NCBI GenBank assembly: GCA_029891345.1
Contig: CM057009.1
Location: forward strand, 92,241,416-92,305,415
DNA from: Dryococelus australis
Lineage: Eukaryota; Arthropoda; Insecta; Phasmatodea; Phasmatidae
Reading direction: 5' to 3'
DNA length: 64,000 bases
The position numbers were made by a program, and so were the translations under genes. Positions 55,395-64,000 of the stretch are shown piece after piece (the first letter of the stretch is position 1; each line of letters starts with the position of its first letter). The notes beneath the pieces were generated by a model. The model did no database searches, was not told the origin of the DNA, and saw only the letters and a program-made list of their open reading frames with translations.

Positions 55395-57190
55395 CTTATC
55401 GGGCTATATTATAGTATAATTATTTTTTCCGAATTTTCAACAAGAAAGTGGTTATTCAATTTTTAATCCAATGTTTCAATACAGAATTTCGATTTTGATC
55501 ACTTACTTGAATGAGTCATCACAGGAAGTGTTATTTATAGATCAGAATGGTTTAGTCGCCAGATGGTTTGCGCAACATTAAAAACCCTCGAACGGCACAT
55601 GTCACTTGGAGCGTAGGGAACTGACTGAGCTGTGGTTGTCGCCGCGGAACGTGTTCTCGTCCCAAGCACTTTGGAGCGCAAACCCCTCGCCTAGTGACCG
55701 ACCGGTAAAGACGTTCATTCGAATTTAACCTTAAAAATTAATTTTGTTGTGCACCAGCCGTTTGAAATCAAAAAGAAATAAAATAGAAAATTATTGGACG
55801 TCCAACAAGTATGTCACGTAAATAAATTGTGATTAGAACAATAACTCTTTACATACATTTGGGGCCAACAACTTTTCTGTAGAGTGTATATACTTGTTTA
55901 ACTAAGAATACATGTTTACAAATGTAGAATTTACATACTGAAGTGCTACTTAAAATGCGGAAGAACGTAACATAAACACTGTAGCTAAGAAAATTTAACT
56001 TATCATTTAAGCAAAAATTGTTTTATTAGACCATCTTGTATGCGCAACTGTAACTCACTCTTCTGACAGCGTATCCAATGTACTCACTAAAAATCATTGT
56101 AGGTAGAGAATCTTACGTGGATTTGTTAATAATTTTTGCACTAGGTTTTTTTAATGTCCAACAAGGACTAACGGAAATCCCAACACTGTCATACGTTATA
56201 TATTTAATCGATTACGAATGCTTGACTTGATTTGGTTTCCATTTTTTTCTGCCGCCCTTTGTGAGAATTCTAATTTTCCACTTAACGTTTGTGGTTTGAC
56301 GAGACAGCTTTTAGCACATATTTCTGTCCTAAATACCTCAAGAAAATTTTTTCCGAACTAAGAATATTCCGAGGTTTCCCTTTTACGAATGAGTAGCTTG
56401 CACTCCAGCTAATCTTAGTTGCAATATTTGTGTTTACCTAGCCATCAATGTGGTAACATATATTAATTCTTATCGCAGCAGATGTTTGAACCCAAGCCTC
56501 CATATTAGAGATAGATATATACATCCTTGTCTGTCTTCGAAAGTAACTTTAACAAAAATGTAGGTTTTTACAAACTTAATATTCCATTTGTATTTTAATA
56601 TAAAGCTAGAATTATTTTGACACAGATAACAGTAAGCAATTATTTATATTTTGCACTTTTCACTCATATGTTTCCTTAATTATTCAATATTACAGTATTA
56701 TATATCTAGAAATAATAATGACGCACTTTCGAGTAAATAAATCGTTACCATATAAGAAACGCAATGATTGCATTAGCTTGTGGATTTTGCCAACGTATAA
56801 AAGGTCACCTGAGTCGAAGATAAGCAGCATTTTACTGAAATCCTTGAAACTTTGGCCGTGAGTCGATGGAACGTACTCTTTGCCTCTTCTTACTTCGTGA
56901 GTCATTCTGTATATTTGTGTGTCATCGTGTTATCGATAGCTAGTCACGGTTTAGATGTATCTATTCTCCCATTTTGGATTATGTTGTTTGTGACGCGGTA
57001 AATTAACACTCGACAAGAGAACAACACTTGTGGCTGACCCAGGCCGTGACAAGAAGTGGCCGATTCACATTCGCGCAGGAATGACAAATTACAGTGTCCG
57101 CCTTGAGACTGATGGCTGAAATATTTCAGCTGTTCTTATTAGCTGTGTTCTCTAGCCCTTTAAGTGATGGAATTGAGGCAGAGATGGAGC
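55395..57190. other. No gene recognised
   Basis: 55,560-55,710 is locally GC-richer (GTCGCCGCGGAACGTG) without an ORF. The rest is AT-rich and featureless. Confidence 0.4.
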
Positions 57191-57196
57191 AGCAAA

Positions 57197-57365
57197 GGGA
57201 AGCAATGGTTGGAGAAACGATAGCTACCGCGGGAAACTCACAGGCCAACAGGCAACGTCAGCCACATTACTCAGGAGCGAAAATCCGGGAGTGGCCCAGC
57301 CGGGAATCGAACCCGCTTTGTTGTGGTGGGAGATGAGAGGCCTGGTCCTACACCAACCCTCCTCC
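57197..57365 (-). mobile_element. tRNA-derived SINE, third family, minus strand
   Basis: In complement: GGGTTGGTGTAGGACCAGGCC (head), CGGGTTCGATTCCCGGC (perfect B box), then a body with GTTGCCTGTTGGCCTGTGAGTTTCC. The body matches the left unit at 18.13-18.30 kb. Confidence 0.7.
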
Positions 57366-57369
57366 TTAC

Positions 57370-58240
57370 CTTATCATCATCCTGGGTATGGATAGCTCAT
57401 TATAAATTTGTATGTGTCAATTTTTTATTCGGCTTACTTCCCTTATCATCTTGAAGAGCATAAACTGATCCCCGACATGAACGCTTACTTTCTGAAAAAC
57501 AGTGGTGTTGAGTTTGGATTCTCCATCGCAAGGCTATGCTTGGCAAAGTTAAAGAATATGGCACCAACATGAATAAAGTGGGCTCTGGTCGACTTTAACT
57601 ACCAATGTAGAGCCAATAAACTGAAGATACGCCGGTGTAGGCCGCAAATCATCGCGCCATTTCGGTCTTCTGACCTTGGTATAAGCGGCAATCGAGACTG
57701 GGTGTGTTTTTGTCTGAAACAAGTATTAGCAAGTCTTTGTGGTAGCATTATTGCGTCGCCAGCCCAGTCGGACGCCAGGCGAATGCGTGCGTTTCTGCGC
57801 CGAAGTTGCATACTGCAGAGGAAACGCTTTACCCTGATACGCCGGCTGCCTGCTTGCAAAGAATTGTACCAGCGGCACCTCGCTCCGCCCTCCCATCTCC
57901 CCGACAACAACCGTTATTTAGCTTAAATTTTTCTTCCTTAGAAAGAGACTATAGATCACACGCAGGCATCTCCAACTAACCCAACAGTAGACCAATCACA
58001 ATCCCTAAGGCTGCTGCCGTTGTGCACTTTTAGCGCACTCCCACATCGCCACTAAAGACTGAAGCCCTCGTGCCCAGATCAACCCAGGGTATGGCCGAGG
58101 TGATATCCTCTGATCTGCTGTCTATTCAAGTCAGTACCGGAACACTCACCGCACTGGTCCGTCAATAGGCGTGGAACACTAAAGTTCTTCTCAATTTCAG
58201 CTACTGCCAGCACGAATCAATATCATTTAATCTTTCACCA
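57370..58240. other. No gene recognised
   Basis: 57,600-57,930 is GC-richer with overlapping ORFs on both strands (103 and 74 codons), none with a recognisable domain. Confidence 0.4.
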
Positions 58241-58251
58241 GTATATTTTTT

Positions 58252-58325
58252 TCAAAGAAAATTCTGAAAATACCCCTCTACCTAACCTACTTGGGTAGAG
58301 GGTAATTTCGGAATTTTCTTTAAAA
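58252..58325. repeat. Short hairpin
   Basis: AAAGAAAATTCTGAAAATACCCCTCTACC pairs with GGTAGAGGGTAATTTCGGAATTTTCTTT (few mismatches) around a ~13-bp loop. Confidence 0.7.
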
Positions 58326-58433
58326 AAATTGAAAAAATGTAGAAAAGTAAGAGTACTGTATGGCGGGGGAAGAATCCTCTTAAACTACGGACTAAGGTTC
58401 TCCCCTCTCACTGCATTTAATTATGCATGGGAA

Positions 58434-58680
58434 GAGGCAACGGTGGTGTAGTAGTTAGACTACTCGCCTCGCACCTAGGGCGAACCGGGCTCGATTCCGG
58501 GCGGGGTCGCTCCCGGATTTTCACATGTGGGAATCGTGCCGGATTTCTCCCCTGGCCGGCGGATTTTCTCGGGTATCTCCCGTTTTAATTCCGGCGCTGC
58601 CCCGTACTCATTGCGGTTCACACTCATCGACTATCAAGACCTCAATGTCAAGAACCGTCCTAATCTCTTCGCTCACTCAC
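58434..58680 (+). mobile_element. tRNA-derived SINE, plus strand
   Basis: Same family as 26.0 kb: GGTGGTGTAGTAGTTAGACTACTCGCCTC, GGGCTCGATTCCGGG (B box), GGGAATCGTGCCGGA, GGATTTTCTCGGGTATCTCCCG, and the end AAGACCTCAATGTCAAG...CTAATCTCTTCGCTCACTC. Confidence 0.8.
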
Positions 58681-58991
58681 TTATGGGACGTTTGCCCTCG
58701 AAGCTCGAAATGAAATTTCGGGTGGAAGGCATCTGATGACCTGGACCAGTAGGCGGGTGGGTAGACACGGTGCCGCCAACACATGAGTGTAAAGACCCCT
58801 CCCGCTTTTTTACCTTGCTAAACTGCTGGAAGGGGCAAGGAGGTGGCAACTTTTTCCTTGGTATTAAATGATCTATGTATATGGCTATAATCTGTATTTT
58901 TTGACCAGTTTGACATATCATGTAGTTTCCATCAGGCATACTTCCCTTCCCAGAGGATGGTTCAAATGTCTTGCCATCCCCTTAATTTTCT

Positions 58992-59432
58992 TTGAAGTTG
59001 TGTATCACAGTTCATTCTCTATGTAAGATGGCCGACACGAGCTCCTACAGTGTTGAAGAGAGGCTTGTTGGTAGTGTTTGGGCATATGAACGTTCACACA
59101 CTGGAAAGTGCATAGGGGATGTGCGAAGAGTCTTCACGAGACTATTCCACAAAGAAGACCCTCCTAAAAGGACAATACTGCTTTGGGAACACAAGCTGTC
59201 TCTGGCGGGATAAAATAAAGACAAACAGAAGACAGGACGATCAACCTCACGACAGGACACATATGCGGCGGTGGAGGCAACTATGCTCCGATCACCCCAG
59301 AAGTTACTGCGGAAACGAGCATCCGAGCTTGGAATCCTAACAACCACAATGTTAAGACACATGAAAAAGGATCTTGGATTGAAATTCTTTGGGCCAACAG
59401 CTGTCAATGAGCTAAGCGATACCATTGAGTAA
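58992..59432 (+). pseudogene. N-terminal HTH part of an IS630/mariner-type transposase
   Basis: The best start is the ATG at 59028 (MADTSSYSVEERLVGSVWAY). The frame runs to 59432 with one TAA at 59211. The first half (EERLVGSVWAYERSHT...VRRVFTRLFH) resembles the DUF4817-type helix-turn-helix. The second half (SPQKLLRKRASELGI, then LTTTMLRHMKKDLGL) is the second helix-turn-helix of this family. The catalytic domain is absent. It is complementary to the C-terminal fragment at 42.7-43.2 kb, though they need not be the same element. Confidence 0.65.
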
Positions 59433-59930
59433 AGATATACCTAGAGTGGACTTCCCCAGGTTAAATTGTCTGACCACTCCAGCTGTAGTTCGAGGGATGA
59501 ACACATCGCGCTAGTCCATTTTTCGTGGCGTGTGCGTGGGGAATGTCGGCGGCGTTGCCACATTGCCATCTACCCTCTCTCTCACTCATACTCCATCTCT
59601 GTCACTCCCAGTCCCAACTCTGCAACAGTCGAACGTGTTCTGAATGTCTGCTTACCCACAAGCTGGGACAGACAAGATGGCGGACACCCGAGTGCATATC
59701 TCAATTCGTATATATCCGTTTACGAAAATAATACAAGTTCTGTAAAACATATGTATGGACAAAATGAATCTTAATGTACGCATAAGTAACGGGAAACGTT
59801 GCATATTACTCACTCGGTCATAATAAAAGAATAAACACAACTTTATAAAATACGCGATAACTGTGGATTTATGTTCTCTATATACATTATCACACGTATG
59901 CACAGTAAATCGTTTCTGTAGCTCAGTGAG
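59433..59930. other. No gene recognised
   Basis: A pyrimidine-rich stretch with CTCTCTCTCACTCATACTCC at about 59573-59592. No supported ORF. Confidence 0.4.
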
Positions 59931-59935
59931 TGCCC

Positions 59936-60140
59936 TGCCCTCATAGCTCAGGGGTAGGGTGGCCGACTTGTAGTCGGAGCGTCGTGGACTCGCGCTCCGG
60001 TGCCTCCGACGTGGCGGATGCTCAGTTCGATTGTCGCACTGGGAATTCGTCAACAAGTCCGTCTCACTAGAGCTTCGTCAACGTCAAAAAGTCACAATAA
60101 CGTCAAATGAAGGATTGAAAGAAAAAAAAGGAAAAAAAAG
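59936..60140 (+). mobile_element. SINE with tRNA-Thr-like head and A-rich tail
   Basis: TAGCTCAGGGGTAGGG (A box), an anticodon-arm-like CCGACTTGTAGTCGG with TGT in the loop, and a poor B box (GTGGACTCGCGC). The body ends with the A-rich tail at 60118-60139. The preceding GTAGCTCAGTGAGTGCC is a second A-box-like word. A functional tRNA is unlikely because the acceptor stem does not pair. Confidence 0.55.
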
Positions 60141-60142
60141 TG

Positions 60143-60205
60143 AGTTAGTGCGCAGGTCTGCGCCACGTAATTGTAGGCTGTAGGGTTCAAATCTCCAACG
60201 AGTAG
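60143..60205 (+). repeat. tRNA-like remnant
   Basis: TTAGTGCGCAGGTCTGCGCC followed by GGGTTCAAATCTCC (near-perfect B box) directly after the A-rich tail of the previous SINE. No closed cloverleaf. Confidence 0.35.
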
Positions 60206-60540
60206 CGAAGTCTGTATGTTACACATTATGGCTGTTTATAACTTATTTTATAGTTAGATAATATTTGTTTTCAGAATGTCTTTGTCTACAAGTAATAATA
60301 CGCAAGTACCAGCACAGTACAATCGACTAGCAGTGGTTGTTTGCTAATCACGTCGATTGGTTTCTAAAGTAGAGAATTTGAGTTGTATAACGCGAGTAAT
60401 GTTACCAGGCATACATGAAGTCCTTAAGTTTATTATTGTAAAAGTTATGTCTTCTTTTGGACGTCTAATCGTAAAAGGGTATTTAAATACGGAGAGCCCA
60501 AGATTGATTATTATGCTCATTAAATATACACATTTAAAAA

Positions 60541-60850
60541 CAGGGGCGTAGCCAGGATGGGAAGTGATATATTGGGACATATCCCCCCACCGAAATGAAA
60601 ATAAACATTGAAAACCAAATTCCATGTTTTATTTTGTTTTAATTCAAGGATTATGTGACCTTCCTTGAACATGAAGGATGTTTATAGCATTTTGTGGTTC
60701 CATCTCTGTGCATGAGCCCATCGATTATAAATTATTGTGTAACTATAAACGTGTAATAATAGAGGTTTGGTATTTTGTTCAAAAATATAAATATGAAACC
60801 TCCCCCCCCCCCCCAGGCAGGCTCGGAGTACATTCCTAGCTACGCCCTTA
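60541..60850. mobile_element. hAT MITE with 8-bp target duplication
   Basis: Ends CAGGGGCGTAGCCAGG and the complement TAAGGGCGTAGCTAGG. Flanking 8-mers TTTAAAAA (60533-60540) and TTTAAATA (60851-60858) match 7 of 8. A 14-C run lies near the right end. No ORF. Confidence 0.85.
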
Positions 60851-60854
60851 TTTA

Positions 60855-61800
60855 AATAAACGAATCGTATCTACACTTGCTGTATGAATTAACACTCCTT
60901 GCTAAGATGATCGTGCATGTTATAAAACATATTTCGTTAGTATAGTATAATCGTGCAAACAAAATTAGTGGTCGTTAACGAAGAAAGTATTTATTCATTC
61001 AACAAAACATGGGGCACACAGAACATAACTACTTTAAGGAAAAGTAAATTATAACTATGTAAATATGCCACAAAGTTAACCCACAAGAATGCCCTACTGT
61101 CACAAATCATTCCAATTTGTTCATAGTGCTCGTAAATTGTTGTAATTATCCATTTGTAGACTAGGAGACGACAAACAGTCCAGAATACACGAAAAACTTT
61201 TGACACAGTCAAGATATTTAATATTATTTGTGTTATTGTTGGTAACAACTGTACACTATGAACAGAGAAATATATTGATTCGACTGCGTTTAAACACATC
61301 TGCACACCTTAATGGAGCATAAGCTGCGACGTCTGAAGTAAAGCTGGGTTCACAATAGAAACATTTAAGCATTATAATATGAATTAAGATTTGTGCAAAA
61401 GACACGAAAGTGTGTTTCTTATGTTTCGGTTCACAGTGGAACTTATCAGGTCGTGTGCGTTGGTGGGATTCCCTTTGAAAGAAATAGTTGTATTTTAAAT
61501 CTTTAGAAATAATTTCTACGCTACGACCAAGCAGTTGGTGTTGTTGGCGGGAAACTGTTATTTAAAGTAATGTAAGTATAAAACGATATGAAAAAGGCGT
61601 GTGTGTGCACATGTTGACGATTATATTTGTTTACAAATAATAAGCTTCCCTGATAGCAAATTTCGGTTTTGAAGTATGATCTTCAATATGGTTGTTTTAT
61701 ACGAGGTTATGTTAGGAACAAAAGTAAACATGACAGGCTTGCTGCTTGTTCCCATTCGCTGGAATTAAGAATAATACTAATTAATCAAGAACGGAAGTTT
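60855..61800. other. No gene recognised
   Basis: AT-rich. A 104-codon minus ORF (60991-61305) is hydrophobic but has no recognisable domain. GGTTCACA(A/G)TRGAAC is repeated at 61350 and 61431. Confidence 0.4.
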
Positions 61801-61867
61801 TCGCACAAAAAAAAATCCTGTTTTGGAGGGCTGCTGTGGGCAAACGGAAGAGAGGTGGGATAAGCAA

Positions 61868-62090
61868 ACCCCCCCCCCCCCCCACTGATCATCACTCCAT
61901 CGTCTTTGATCAGCCCCCCCCCCCCCAAGCTCAAAGTGACCCCCCCCTCCTCACTGGGTGGAGTTAGAGGGACAGGGGGGTATGTTTTCCATTTTGTGGG
62001 ATTGTGGTGCGTCCCATATTTCACCTTTTTGAGCCTCTTTATGGTGAAACCAGTACGGTGAAGCCCTCTTTGGGGGGGGGGGGGAATTGC
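61868..62090. repeat. Poly-C and poly-G tracts
   Basis: C runs of about 14 (61868-61882), 13 (61914-61926) and 8 (61940-61948) lie on the plus strand, and a G run of about 13 (62072-62084) lies opposite. Gly/Pro-rich ORFs over these runs are artefacts. Confidence 0.7.
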
Positions 62091-62224
62091 CCATTCCTCT
62101 TTTCTTTGGCTGTATTCGGCCTGAAAGGCGCATTTTTCGACCGATTTTCTTCATATTTGGGGGAGGGTTACCTTTCCGTTACCCACCCTCTCCCCATGGG
62201 CAGTTAGGCCCTTCGTAGGCCTTA

Positions 62225-62295
62225 CGCCTTAAGTCCTAAGTTTTAAGTCTTATGTTTAAATCTTATATTTAAGTTTTAAGTATTAAATCGTACTT
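62225..62295. repeat. Short degenerate TTAAGTYTTA repeat
   Basis: TTAAGTCCTAAG, TTTTAAGTCTTA, TTTAAATCTTA, TTTAAGTTTTAAG and TATTAAATCG follow one another. Confidence 0.5.
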
Positions 62296-62299
62296 TCAG

Positions 62300-64000
62300 C
62301 ATAGTTGTTATTGCATGTCGGGATGTGCGAGCGGGCGCTGATAGGCGCGAGCGAGCACGTGTCGAAGTTCCCAGACGACATTGCACCATAAATACTAATT
62401 CATATGGTTACCTGCTTCATCTATGGTGGTTCAACCTACAATTTCCGCTGGCACAGCCCCTGGTTAAAACATTAATGGGAAACTGCAAATACAGAAGACG
62501 TGTTTCCGTATGACAGATAAGCGCCTACTTCATAATTCTAAATGCATTAGTTTTGTATTGCAAACGTAGGCCATGTCCGAAATGCCAGATTATGTTGACA
62601 AAATGATCACGAGACCCGATTTTGTATACAAACACTGTAACGCATTTGGTAAATTGATATTTCGTATCTTGTATATAGCGGATATTAGCAAAAATACATA
62701 ATGACAAAATCAGCGCGGTGTTGGTTTTGACATTCAAAACAAATACGCTAATGCGTACTTAAAATGTCTTTTAAAACAAACACCTGTTCATAAAATACAC
62801 TAGACATGTTTTAGAATGCAAGTAAGTGTTTTGCTTTGTTTACATATTTCGCAAAACATGTTTTATTTTAAGTCCTTATCGGATATTATATCATTTTCTT
62901 GTTTATTAACATATTCGCAGCATTCCAGAAACGATTGTAGAAATATTACGCCCATCTTAAACATTTAATTTATATAAAACGAATTTTCACTGTTAATGTA
63001 AGAATGTGTTGCCGCGAGTACTAAACAAGTGATTGTCGACAACGTCCGGATTGAAACTTACGAAATGACAAATTACAAAATAACGAATTTGTCCTTACGG
63101 ACACGGCCTTAGCTTGACTATTAGTGATTGGCACCGATTCATTGCATTCAACCGATGTTTAGTGTAGAAATAGTTATATTTTGTAACGTATCTAGTCTGA
63201 AGTATATATTGCGACTCTCTTTGTTATGTCTAGTTCTCATGCGTGCGTTAGTGATAACATTACTGATAAACACTTCAGTGTCAACGTTTTTCGCACTGTT
63301 ATGAGTCCAAGGATTCAGTGTAGAATATACATTAGTGTTCTATGTTACAGTCGTGTACATGTAAATACACACAGCTGCCAACTTTTCAGACCATATCCAC
63401 TTATGCACATCATTATTGTAAACTTGGATTTTACAGAGACGACAGTTGTATTGTCGCTTTAAAACAAACATATGTTAGAGTTGAGCCTTATACGTGATCA
63501 TTAATGTCCTTTTCCCGCATTGCGCATAATTTTTTCTGCTTAATGAGATGCGCGCTCATACAACGTTCGCATTCGTCTACGTCCGTAAATGTTCTAAATG
63601 TCTCGGGAAATGACATACGAACACACACGGGGAAACGAATGTGTTTACGTCTCGCACACTTACAGCCCATGAGCTACTAATTTGAAAATTGTTATTCCTA
63701 ATATTTTTTTATAAAGAGTGGAATGAGGCATTAACTTTCTAAAAATGCCACTAAAAATAGTTCTTAACAATGTATATTCTTTAACCATTAATGAACTTGT
63801 CGGAATTCCTGTCGGAATGTATCACGTATCGAGCCGATTGGAGTATGCATTTATACATAAGTGCATTGCTAGGTTCAGACACGACCTTAATGACACTTGA
63901 ATCGACACATTGAACGTAATGATTATTTGTACGAACAGTCACCTTTGTAGTAGATCACAACCCCAAACTGTAAAAAACTGCTTTCAATTGTAGACCGTCG
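62300..64000. other. No gene recognised
   Basis: AT-rich DNA with short ORFs (at most 78 codons) lacking recognisable domains. No TIR, SINE or tandem array that I can see up to the window edge. Confidence 0.4.

Noticed and set aside
59940-60010. A functional tRNA-Thr gene
   Set aside because: The anticodon arm looks right, but the B box is poor, the acceptor stem does not pair and an A-rich tail follows. A SINE head fits better.
61785-62154. Gly/Pro-rich ORFs around 61.8-62.2 kb
   Set aside because: They are translations of poly-C and poly-G runs.

Overview
The window looks like AT-rich, repeat-dense intergenic or intronic DNA from a large arthropod genome, most likely a hemimetabolous insect. 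The evidence is the repeat content: tRNA-derived SINEs, Ty3/gypsy LTR elements, Tc1/IS630 transposases, a Polinton/Maverick relic, hAT-like MITEs and (TA)n tracts. Species cannot be named from sequence alone. I find no convincing intact host protein gene, no rRNA, no functional tRNA and no CRISPR. Almost every coding signal belongs to a mobile element, usually broken.

Layout. 0-1.3 kb: diverged tandem repeats. 1.4-6.2 kb: an LTR element with both LTRs, a 4-bp target duplication and a primer site, but no recognisable gag or pol. 6.2-7.5 kb: a long-TIR, hAT-like element that may carry an EGF-like exon relic. 7.2-9.8 kb: diverged tandem repeats, then a ~115-bp satellite-like array. 10.5-16.1 kb: a Ty3/gypsy element (minus strand, 5' LTR to RT, 3' end lost) with a complete but dead Tc1 copy in its leader. 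16.7-18.9 kb: three copies of a ~400-bp MITE plus SINE pieces. 19-27 kb: mostly featureless AT-rich DNA with a LINE relic and a SINE. 27.3-29.8 kb: two inverted-repeat elements and two (TA)n tracts. 32.0-32.2 kb: a promoter-like motif cluster without a visible gene. 33.2-34.9 kb: a degenerate tandem array containing a MITE. 36.6-40.6 kb: a 4-kb DNA transposon whose transposase-like gene has at least four spliced exons with matching phases but is now broken. 41.9-43.2 kb: a hAT-like MITE and a mariner-type C-terminal fragment. 43.3-50.9 kb: a Polinton-derived element folded into a giant imperfect palindrome. 51-64 kb: SINEs, MITEs, an N-terminal transposase fragment, a hAT MITE and homopolymer-rich DNA.

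The most unusual objects are the Polinton-derived palindrome (ends beginning AGT, 6-bp target duplication with one mismatch, an integrase C-terminus in both arms, arrays of CCATNTTGGATT at both ends, opposite strand composition in the two halves) and the intron-containing transposon at 36.6-40.6 kb. There is no pathway or operon here. The story is one of nested insertions: MITE into tandem array, Tc1 into gypsy leader.
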